Assembly: GCF_028389875.1 (NCBI RefSeq)
Contig: NC_084667.1
Location: 58,754,570-58,818,569, forward strand
Length of the DNA: 64,000 bases
Origin: Rhea pennata
Lineage: Eukaryota > Chordata > Aves > Rheiformes > Rheidae
Direction: 5' to 3'
The translations under genes and the position numbers were made by a program. The notes beneath the pieces are model-generated. The model worked only from the letters and a program-made list of their open reading frames with translations, made no database searches and was not told the origin of the DNA. Below, piece by piece: positions 50,401-64,000 of the stretch. Position 1 is the first letter of the stretch, and each line of letters begins with the position of its first letter.

Positions 50401-53400
50401 GACATTTCCTTGCAGGGATGCACACCTTCTGGTGTGCTGTTTACAGACCCTTCATTTCTTACTTGCCATGACAACTGTAGCTCTGTCCTAGATTACCCAC
50501 GCACCAGCCCTGGCTGAACTGCCAGCCTGATTTGCTGCATCAAAATGGTCTAAATAAGGTGCACCTTCCCTTCATGGGTGGAAAAAGCTCCTTGGACCTG
50601 GCTGTTCTTTGGGAGTCACCAAGCAGGGTTTCCTGTGGCTTGCTGAGACTGTCTAGTTTGCATGAATTTAGCAGTGGACCTTTACTTCTCCCCTCCAACA
50701 CAATTCTAACATGTGTCCTGTTCCAATTCCCCTTGGAATCAATAGCTCTTTTATAATTATTTTTGTGGCATACACAAAGCTTGGACTCCTTGAACGGAGA
50801 AAAGTTTGTATTTATCCAGAGCTTTTAATGGGGTGAAGGGAGGGGTGGAGGCCCAAGGTTGAATTCCTGGTTTGTTTGAGGCGCTATCTGAAATCAGTGG
50901 GAACTGTGTGCGCACCGCAATTGCATGGGCGAGCTCCGAGACCTCCGTGTTTACAGTACTATCGAAACAAGGCAAAGACCATGGAGCCGCTGGGCTCCTT
51001 TGCAAAGGGGCGGGGTGGGGGACTTCTCTGGAGCACAATTTAAATATGGGGTTGGTAAAGCCCCTGGGATTGTCCCATTGAAATAAGAAGGGGAGGTCAC
51101 CCATTTCTGCAGTGCCAAAAAATGATAAATTTGCACATGTAGCAGTGGTTCAAGGCCAATTTCTGCAGCCTATCTGCACTTACTTGTTACAAGGTGAACT
51201 TTCAATGTGGTATTGTTAGGCTGTTATCACAACATTTCCATTAGAGCTCAGTGGGGGGAATGATTAACTCCAAAAGCTTGGGAGGAGAGAAGGGAGGAGC
51301 CTGCCCCCAAGCAGCTGCTAATCTAATGGCAGCTCTGCCTTGGTGTGGCTGCAGACCCATTTGCTGGAGGGTCACATCTCCACTGCTCAGTTCTCTGTCA
51401 TCACTGCATTTGGGACAGCTGGAGGAAAGAGGATGGTTTCTGAGCATGTGTGGGACTGCTGGATGCAATGATAGTGACAGTGACCTGATTTCAGAGGTGG
51501 TGCTACCTCCAGGGGAGCTGCTCAGGGCTCAGTGCCTTTGCAATGCGGAGTTCCTTTATCAAGGAGTTGGTCTGTAGGCCCCTAGGACTGAAAACTGTGG
51601 CTGGTGCTTACTTCTGTTTTGCTGATAAAGTTTATTTGGTTTAGAACTGTCTCCACTGCAATTTGCAGTGAATTTACCCCAAGTAAATGTATCTGTGTAG
51701 CAGAGTTGTCTCTCTTCAGGGCAAGGCCAGGAGATCCAGCAGAGTAGTCCCTAAATCAATTACTTTTTACGAGGAAGCATAGGAGGGCTCTCCTACCCCA
51801 GGCAAGGGGTGGCAGGGCGGGGCAGTATCATCTGCCTCTGAGACTTGTAATTTCTTGCTCGCTGTTAATAGCAATACACATGCACACTATCGTATGCCTG
51901 CTCTTGGCATTGCCTCATGGGCTGTGTGAAAACAGTTATTATTTCTGTTGTGGTAGTGCAGAAACACTCCCAGCTCCCAGCCCAGCACGATGTGCGACGT
52001 GCGACGTGCAACACATCACAGCATGCTTTCCTCAAAGAGGTCCCATACTGTCCCAGAACAAGGGCATGTGACAAATGGGAAGAGGAGGAGAGGGTATGGT
52101 GACAGCGTGGGTACGTTGCCCTGTTAATGCGCGAGTGAACGGTTTCAGGTAATTCGTGTGTTTAGATTTCTTTCAGGGGAAATAAAGTAAGAGGAGCTTC
52201 GCAGCTGTGTTGTTATCCCTGGTGCCAGAGAAGAAGCTGACTAGCAAGATGGGGCAAGGGAGGGCAAAAGGTTTGCAGGTTAATTGGTGGGGGGGAGGGG
52301 AGAGGGAGGCAGAAATAGGGTAGCTTGGGAGAAGGTGTTTAGAGCAAACAGTGGTTCCAGGCTGGACTGATCAGCGATGCAGAAAAGGCAGGTTAAAGTA
52401 AGAAGAGACAAGAAGAGATAAACAGTGAGAGGCTGTACTGGTGTCATTTCCAGGCTCCGTTTCCACTGAAGCAAAGGCTCTGCATGGCCTCAATAGCTAT
52501 GCCTTGTTTTTTAAAAGATTAAGGAGTACTGCAGAAGGAAGGGTATTAGTTAATGTTTCCTCTAATGTCAGCCAAAGGAGATAATCACCTCTATTAGGCA
52601 GATAAAGTGAGTATTTCCCCTTGAGAGAATAAACATACATTGGTAGTTTTGTACACTGGAAACACTGAGCTCTCCAAAATCTTGGTTGGGAAGAAGATAT
52701 TTTTGCTTTTACATACTGATGTGTGGGGCTAGGAGAAGGGACTTCTTCCACTCTATGTTCTTCAAGTGATTTTATTTTTATTAACTTTCAAGTAGCTGAG
52801 CCCCAGGGGCTGAAGCCCCCTTTGAACATCTCATGCAACACGAGTTCCCCAGAAACTTTGGAGAGGAGTTCAGTCTTGGGCTAGTTCAATCCATAACAAC
52901 TTTGCTGAGCCTGGACAAGCAATGGATGTTGTTTCAAGTCATTCAGTACTGTGTGGATTCGTATATACCACTAAACAGCCATGTGAAAATATCTCTAAAT
53001 AGCAACTGGCCTGGCCTGTATCCAAACCAGAGACCTCAAGGCAAGCAGTTATTCACAGTTAGTAATCCCTTGCATCATTTTCTCTGTCACTGATAGCTGA
53101 CTCTATATAATAACTGTTCTTAACATCTAATTTTTTCTAAAGAAGAATTTAAGGTAGATGAGTTCCTGCTGAATTTTCATGGGTTTAATAACAGTGGTTT
53201 TGTAATAGGAAGTAGGATAAAAATCTTCCCAGAGTATTGGATGACATAGTGTTGGATGCACTCTGGTTTCTATACAAGAGTCAACTACTGAATGTAGTCA
53301 TGAATTTTTAAGGAGTAAAACATCACAGTCTATGAAGTTAGTTTGATCTTTGAGGAGGAAGGAAAATTGCCAGACAAGAATTAAATTCTTCCAAATTGAA

Positions 53401-54122
53401 TGGATATGTGATTTCTTGCTTCCCTAGCTTGCAATAACCATGACCTGTAGCATGAGAAGAAACTCCAGAATGCATTGGACAATTTTCCTCTGTCACTGTT
53501 TTTGAATAAAATTAGTGTGCAGTTAAGCCAGTGTTGTAAATCTTGGTAGGAAGGCCTCCAGAGCAGGTAGATTTATTTAATCACTTGGGCTGGAATCCAA
53601 ACCACTGAAGGATATAAAATATATACACTAGTGCCATTCACTTCACTGAAAACACCTTTTTCCCATCCAAGGAAATAGCTGTGGCTGGCATCACGATATA
53701 TTTGGCAAGCTGTAGGGATAAACAGATTTCTCAGAAAATCATCTTTGGCTCAGATACTGACTATATTTCTGCACTATAACCTCTCAAGCTCCTCAGCTAA
53801 GACCTTTTGACAGAGGGATCATAGGAAATCAGTGATTTGTGCTTTGAAATGGTGGATTCTTACGTCTGTTCACCAGACCTCTCCATCCTGATTCCAGTCA
53901 AACTGTTACTTTCAGTTTGGAGTAGACCTTTCTGAACATCAATTCTGCTGTGATATTTGTAAGAAACATGCACTAATGAAATCTTAACATACCCTTCTTT
54001 CAGCATATTTTGTTTTCTTTGTGTCTTGACCATTAGCTTTTTGAACAAGAATTTAATTCCTTAATGTTTTGTATTGTGTTTCAGCAAGCCCACTGGCATT
54101 CTGAAGTAAGGCTATACATTTT

Positions 54123-54128
54123 TATTTT
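54123..54128 (-). terminator. Poly(A) signal AATAAA after the minus-strand protein-like frame
   Basis: The minus strand reads GAAAATAAAAATG here, about 155 nt downstream of the stop at 54283. The spacing suits a short 3' UTR of the frame above. Confidence 0.35.
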
Positions 54129-54282
54129 CTGATTCTCCAAATATCACCAAAATTACTGTCTGGAAGAATTTTGGTGTTTCCCAATTTCAGCAAATTTTAT
54201 GTAGCTTACACTAAGGAGTAAGGTTTCTCATCAGGAAAAGTGTCAGATGCCACAGTATTTTAGTTAGGAGCTTTGAGTGTTT

Positions 54283-54670
54283 TTAGAACATTAGTTGCCT
54301 CAGTAATTCACTAGGTATGCTACAAGCTACATCCTTAGCAAAATCAATTTCCATTTGGTCTAGAAAATTGTGCAGACCTCCGAAGTAGGAGTTTCTGCCA
54401 CCTCCTTCTGAAGCAGCAAATTTACAGTAGCACTCTTTCATGTTGGTCTCTGCCAGCTTTGTCATTCTGGTTGCACGCTCTGACACTGTTATATTGTCTC
54501 TTTCAGACAGTTTTAGGATTTGTTTGTGCAACAGTTCGTCAACAAAGTGAACATCTGCAGCAAGGACAGTTTTCGGAAACAACATCCTTTTATGTGATTG
54601 AAGGTAATGTGCTGCTTTTGTGACCGTCTCGTACTTGGCATTTGTTCCACTCCAAATCTCATGCTCTGGC
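54283..54670 (-). pseudogene. Protein-like minus-strand open frame, probable retrocopy or terminal exon
   Basis: On the minus strand a frame stays open for roughly 160 codons from about 54775 to a TAA at 54285-54283. The N-terminal third (before about 54670) is Pro/Arg-rich and looks like ordinary DNA read through. From there it becomes strikingly protein-like: EIWSGTNAKYETVTKAAHYL, then FPKTVLAADVHFVDELLHKQ, a Lys/Glu-rich helix-like stretch, CYCKFAASEGGG, YFGGLHNFLDQMEIDFAKD, and the ending ELLRQLMF. The first ATG is at 54585. A minus-strand AATAAA lies at 54128-54123, about 155 nt after the stop. No polypyrimidine acceptor is seen at its upstream edge and no A-tail is visible. I do not recognise the family. 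It could be a decayed processed copy, a co-opted element or a real last exon. Confidence 0.4.
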
Positions 54671-54939
54671 CGGGCTTCCCCTTTCCTGTCCCTCCTGGGT
54701 TGGCCTGGGGACCCAGAGACCTGCCTCTTGCAGAGCTGTAGATTGCATTTTCTGCCATCCCCATGGTCCAGAAATCACTTGCCCCAACTTGGACCTTAGT
54801 TTAGACAATTTTGCAGCTTTTTGTTTAAAGTGACTGTGTGAGCTCTGTGAGCCACAGGACGTGGCTCGGTCTGTGTTTTAGCAGACTCTTGGCAATCGCC
54901 TGCGGACTTGTCCCCAAAGGTGCAGCGAGGCCACTGCAG

Positions 54940-55060
54940 CGGTCATCAGTGCAGCCCATGGGCTGCCGGCCCGGCGAGCCCACACTGCCCACGGCCCTGC
55001 GCGGCTCCCGGGGCAGTTACACGCGCTGTGGTCCAGGCCTCAAAATGCACCAAAGTGGGA
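54940..55060. other. Small GC-rich patch
   Basis: A 120-bp block with several CpGs (for example GGCCCTGCGCGGCTCCCGGG) stands out from AT-rich intron. No splice donor or recognisable ORF accompanies it. An AATAAA lies downstream on the plus strand near 55251. Confidence 0.3.
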
Positions 55061-56096
55061 CGCCTGCCATAGAAAACATGTTTGCTGTGCAGTGCTGGCG
55101 TGGATCTGGAGCTTCTGTCATGCAACCTACCTGTTAGCCTTATCCACATAAGTGCTTCGTGTTTTCAAAGCTTGAAGGCATTCTGCATTTAAGTACCGTT
55201 TTGCAACCTGGAATTTCACAGGTCAATTATGCCTGATGTGCAAAAGCTAAAATAAAAATGTGTGTATTGTTTCTGAGCGCTTTCTGACAGTAGGTGGTTT
55301 AGCACTTGTCAGCCTATATATTACTCTGTATGTTACTAACCTTCTTAGCACAGTTACAAACAGCAGAAACTGGGCTGTTTGTTTGCCTCATGCCTCTGGA
55401 AAAAAAAATCAGAATAGGATGGTTCTGCAGCTGTAGCTGTTGCATTTAAGACAATCTTCTCTACATACAGTTTTTTTCACAGAAAGGCAAGAAAGGATTT
55501 TGCTCCTTTTCTCCTAACTGGTACATCTGAGCTTAATTAAACCTAGGGGAAGTAAATGCATCTCTTAATTCAATGCTAGAAGCATTTTAAGGTTCAGAGT
55601 AGGTGACTCATCCACTAGAAGAGAATTTATTCTTCGTTTGTAAATGCTATTTATTGCCTTGTTTTGCATCACTATAGCTACTGTATATCATTGGTGATAT
55701 CAGCACCTACGGTATATAAAATTAATGGAAGACACAGTTTAAAGGATGGAATAGTTCTTATGATAAACTGCCTGTATCCACTACTCTTCTGTTGTATGTT
55801 AGTACTTCCCCCATAAAAGCGGCAGTAAAATTGGATCAATACTTTCCATCAAAACCACTTGAAAAATAAAAAGTTCTCCTGTACATATATCATGCCATAG
55901 TTAAAAGAGCCCTAAGCAACAACCAAACCCCCTTTCCAGATTCAGTGGCTTTATAAACAATTCCTCAGTGCCCTACAAGTGATTTCTAAGCATCAGATGA
56001 ATTGATTTGCAGCTGTATTTTCAGTTATTTTATTGCTGGTTATTTTTAGAGTTAAATACTTAGTTAGGCTTGTTAGAAGCATTACTGCGTTCACAG

Positions 56097-56170
56097 CCCA
56101 TATAGATTTCTTCTGCTCTCTGTTACTGTTTCTCCCATATAGATTTCTTCTGCTCTCTGTTACTGTTTCT
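56097..56170. repeat. Perfect 37-bp tandem duplication
   Basis: A 37-bp unit starting CCCATATAGATTTCTTCTGC and ending GTTACTGTTTCT is present twice with no mismatch (56097-56133 and 56134-56170). Identity and the simple two-copy form indicate a recent duplication. Confidence 0.95.
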
Positions 56171-59100
56171 AAGTGGAGACTGAGAACAATTAATCTATTC
56201 CAGTTAGAGTCTAATTCTTTTGCCAATTACATGGCCCCGTGTTCTTTTCTGAAATGCATGAAGTACAATCTCTTCTGCCATCCTATTCAATCAAACCCTT
56301 AAGTTGCACAGATTTTTGAAATGGCCTGGGCTTCAACAGCTTGGGAGCTGATTCACTGAGGCATCTGCTGTAACACTGGCAGGACTGTCACCGTTTTCCT
56401 AGCCAGAATCGTTTGTCTTTGTCATTTAGAAATAATCTGCAGGGTGTAATGCAGTCTTCGGGAAGCACGGAGTCCGTTATTGCTCAATAATAGAATTTCA
56501 TGCAGTCTTAACAACATCTCCGAGCCTACATGACACATTTGGAAGTGCATGAGTGGATGTATATCTCTAATGTGCTATGGAACAAGGACAGAGAACTGAT
56601 TTAAGGACGCGGTGCATATTGAAAAAGTGTGGAAATAAAATGGCCAGCCGGGGAATGGGGGGCAACAGCAGCAGCCACTGCTGGATAGCAGGGACCGAGT
56701 CCTGGGACACATAGCAGTGTGACATGTCTTCTCCACGGCAACCCAGCCCAAGCCTTCATAAATCCCAGCACCCCACAAAGCCACTGAGATTATTTCCAGG
56801 CTGAAACACACATTTTCTCATCCAAGTCCCTTTCTCTGCTACCCAGAGTGACTGGGAATGGGGCATAAACCTTGAAAAGGTCATAATAGACCCCCAAGTA
56901 GGAGACCAGGACCAGACCAGGAAAAAAGGTGTGAACCAGCTGCTGAGGGAACACCTGGAGGTAATGAGAGGGAGGAGGGCACTGCTTTTGGTTAAAGAAG
57001 AGTGCTAGGGCACTCTTCTCTTGTCATTAGCCCTTTCTCTCATGCCACTAGCAGCTGGCATAGCTGGAACTGTGGTCATGGCTCTGGGAAAGGGCTTCAC
57101 TATTTCCAAGTCACCAGTCTCTCAGGGCTGTACTGACAGATGCCTAGTGGTGTGGCTCACTAGGTAATGCAGGAATAAGAGTGTGCCTGAAAAAGCCTCT
57201 ATTTTGCCAATTAGGTGGTTGTGGGGGTGTCATCCTGCTCCCTTCTTCCTGGGGAGGGGGACAAGTCCAAGCAAGGGCAGTGAGCTTGAAATGCTATTTC
57301 TGGTGGGCAGAATTTGTCCCTCTTCTGCATGACTGTGGCTCCAGGTGGGTTTAGATCATGTCAGATCAGGACTTTGGTTTGGTGCTTCGCTTAGCTTCAG
57401 TGCCCGGTCTTGCTCTCCCCTTGTGTGTGCACGTCAGAAAGCATGCCGTTCAGTTAGGTGACTGTCAGTCACAGACTGGCCTTTCAAGACGTGCTGAAAC
57501 CTTCAGGCTCTGCCCTGGCCCACAGCTGAGCTCAAATTTCTCGAAGGTCTGTGGTGCCCTTTTTTTAGATACGATGCAGAGGGAGTGAAAGTCTCTGTGG
57601 TATCATGCTGCTCTGTGCTATAGCTAATTAATGTTATTGTGAAGGGTTTTGGTGTAATTGCAGATATTGTAAAATTTAGTTTTGTGGAGTAATTGGTAAT
57701 GTAAACCTGGAAGAAGTTATGCTTAAGATGTTTTAGTTTGCAGTTCTCCGTAGAAACAGCCTTGACAAAGAAGGCTTTGTGTGTGAGATGGGACCAGGAT
57801 TGATGGCAGTATTTAGTCGTGCCAAAGGGGTGCTGTGGCAAGTCACGGGGCAGTGTAACCGATGGCCTGTGTCCTGCAGGAGGTTCAGGCAGTGAAGAGC
57901 TCCTGCAAATACTGAATAGTGGCTCAGAAGAATGAAATGCCCTGGGCCAAACCCACCTAGAGCTAAACTCACCAGAGGAGGTGATGAATTTCCATCCAAA
58001 ATTAACTTGGTCTGTTTAGCCTATAGGTCAAACAATGTAGTTCAACCTTTGTTTGCTGCTATGTGCTTAATACACGTTATAAAGTTTTCAGACACTGTCC
58101 TATAATTTTTCAATGAAAGGGCCAATGTTGTATCCATAAATCTCAAATGCAAGGACAATCCTAATGCTATGGAGGTGCAGATACCAGCCATGGCAATGAT
58201 TGCTGTGCGACCAGCCCTGTGCCAGTGCCCAGCCGGCTCTGATCACTCTCCTCCTGGGTGCTAAATGCCAAGTGAAACGGGGCCAGAGCAAGGGCCAGAG
58301 CTGTTGTGACTTGGGTGCCAAACAGCGCTGAGAGATGGTTAACAGTCACATAAGCAGCTTAGTTCCTAAGTCCCTGACTTAAATGAGATTTGGGTACCAA
58401 ACATTCTGTGATGCATTTGAAAATCCTATTCAATACCTTCAGGCAACTAAAGATGACTGAAAATCTGGCCCTGGACACCAATACAGCTGGTGTGTTTGGA
58501 ATTAACAGTTTAAAGAGAAGTGCTGGTTCGTGACTAAATGGAAGAGACATCTGGGAATAGCAAATATTTAAGACACTATGAAGCATCAGATTGTGAATTT
58601 TATTCCAGGTTGATGTTTCACGAGTAACTTCTTTGTCAACAGATGCAATTTCTGAGCTCATGTCTTAATAACAAACAGGTTGCTGATAACATCAGAGGGC
58701 TTCCATTTTCCTACAGACAACTCGGGTATACAGGGCTCCTCTCCACCATCCCCAGAGGGGCAGCCAGGGTCGATGTCCCTCTCTCTGTTGTAGCACGAGG
58801 CAGTAGCCATCTGCTAGGAGGACTGCTCACGCCAAAAGGGGAGGACATCATTCCTGTTGCTGCTCCACCAGTGCCCCCCACTTTCTGTCCCTCCTGCAGT
58901 GCCCTGGGTGGGCTGCCAAGGGGGCTGGGTGGAAACGTGCCTCCCTTCCCACCATGGATTTGGCCCCAAATGCTAGCAATACTCCCTGCATGGCATGGCA
59001 GTATACTCTGAATGTTCTTGTCTTAAACCTCTGCTTTGCACTCTTTTAGGGAAGAAGGTGAAGCAGATTAGATGTCTCCTTCAAGTGGCTTCTTGCTTCT

Positions 59101-59521
59101 CTGTGCCGAATGGTCCTCCCCATCCAGAGCCCTAGCAGAAGAGACATGGTTCAGAATTTGCAGCTTTGGCACAGGCTGCCAAGGGCAAGATAGGATGGGG
59201 GCTTCTTCTGCAGCCCGAGAGCTTTCCCATGTGGAAACCCCAAGCCCAAGGGGCAGGAGGACAGCAGCACTGTCACACACCTGGTGATCCCAGACATGGC
59301 CCGGTGGTGGGATGCTGTGAGCACAGGAACACAAGCAGCAAGCACTCTGAGGGAGGGAATGCTGGCAGGCAAACAGATTTCTGGGGTTATTTAGAAAGGA
59401 CAGTCTGTAGCACAATTATTTTAACAAATATAAAAAGCCAATGTTTACATTAAATTCACTGCAGGGCCAAAGTGTAGAGCTGAGTTTTCTAATTCTGTTT
59501 TAATGAATTCTGTTTTGCAGC

Positions 59522-59611
59522 ATGACTGAGGTGATGAACACACGGGAACCTGTGATGGAGGAATTTACCTTGAGCCAGTCTCCTGAGGAAGAAGGAGGCC
59601 CTTCAACCCAG
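59522..59611 (+). CDS. LBH-family protein, coding exon 1 of 2 (LBH-like/LBHD2-like)
   Basis: This exon encodes residues 1-30, starting MTEVMNTREPVMEEFTLSQS and ending GGPSTQ. It is flanked by acceptor TTTTGCAG (to 59520) and donor CAG|GTAAAT (59611/59612), and its 90 nt are exactly 30 codons, so the junction is phase 0. The MTEVM...MEE...LS start is the N terminus of the LBH family, small acidic nuclear proteins described as transcriptional co-regulators in limb, heart and WNT-responsive tissue. Canonical LBH has a conserved exon boundary at the equivalent Gln, which supports the model. The segment after LSQS (PEEEGGPST) is acidic and differs from canonical LBH, pointing to a paralogue. This ATG is chosen because it matches the family start and lies one base inside the exon. 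Confidence 0.9.
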
Positions 59612-63654
<4,043 letters not shown>

Positions 63655-64000
63655 TTTTCATCCTCATTCTCCACAGAAAAATAACAGTTTCAGGCCATGT
63701 TATGCACTGAAGCTAACAGCACATCAAAGAGCAGTGAGTGCTTGGGGGTTTGCAGTGGCTAGTGCCCAGGAACACCTGCGCTGGAAAGAAAGTCCTATGG
63801 GCTTAAAACTTCTTCTTAGCTCTTGAGCATATGGTGTTTAAATCCATGTCAGGTTCACTGCTGGCCATTCAAATGGTCAACAGGCAGTTTAGTGCGCATT
63901 CGCATTCACCCTATAATCCTGTTCAGTGCAATCCTGGGTCCCTATCTCCTAGCCTAGAAGCAAAAAATTTAATAACTGTACATTCAAAGCATCATAGTGG
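63655..64000 (+). other. Start of the LBH-like 3' UTR (runs off the window)
   Basis: The sequence after the TAA is non-coding, and no AATAAA followed by a convincing cleavage site is visible before the window ends. The transcript therefore probably continues beyond 64000. Confidence 0.6.

Larger units (their letters stand above)
44842..59520 (+). other. Predicted intron 1 of the LBH-like gene (14.7 kb)
   Basis: It begins GTGAGC and ends TTCTGTTTTGCAG with a pyrimidine-rich run. Contents seen are the CpG island tail to about 45260, old repeat relics at 46691-46741 and 46966-47005, a 36-base A tract at 47381-47416, a minus-strand protein-like frame at 54283-54670, a small GC-rich patch at 54940-55060, and a 37-bp tandem duplication at 56097-56170. 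Between these, no feature is recognised in 47420-54100 and 56180-59500. Confidence 0.45.

Overview
The window is vertebrate nuclear DNA and almost certainly avian. The only recognisable autonomous transposon is a CR1 non-LTR retrotransposon (a 2.7 kb broken copy and a short 3' tail, both ending in the CR1 octamer repeats). No Alu, L1 or mammalian SINE was seen. The other interspersed repeats look like very old amniote relics, promoters are GC-rich CpG islands, and coding sequence is sparse and split by large introns. I cannot name the species.

The one confidently recognised gene is on the + strand at the right-hand side. It is an LBH-domain gene (limb-bud-and-heart family) encoding 99 residues from two coding exons, 59522-59611 and 63445-63654. 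Its core matches the LBH family closely, but the C-terminal tail differs from canonical LBH, so I read it as a paralogue (LBH-like or LBHD2-like). The CpG island at about 44390-45260 holds an excellent splice donor at 44841/44842 and is the best candidate promoter and non-coding first exon. That gives introns of about 14.7 kb and 3.8 kb. In this model an upstream ATG in exon 1 opens a frame that crosses the splice junction and overlaps the LBH start codon.

The left side may hold a minus-strand gene. A terminal-exon-like ORF with a splice acceptor and poly(A) signals lies at 1-302, and a near-consensus minus-strand donor lies at 11449/11448 inside a large CpG island (about 10400-12330). That island also contains a 42-nt alternating purine-pyrimidine tract, an ancient repeat tail and a good CTCF-like site. 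The gene was not identified and the link between its two ends is inferred.

From about 13 to 43.7 kb there is no supportable gene. This stretch holds mostly unique AT-rich sequence, a CR1 tail, old palindromic repeat relics, an (AAGGG)n tract beside a small CpG patch, and simple repeats. A degenerate G-rich minisatellite (43711-44480) abuts the LBH-like promoter island. Inside LBH-like intron 1 a minus-strand, protein-like open frame (54283-54670) with a nearby poly(A) signal looks like a retrocopy or an unrecognised terminal exon. The rest of that intron holds a 36-base A tract and a perfect 37-bp tandem duplication.
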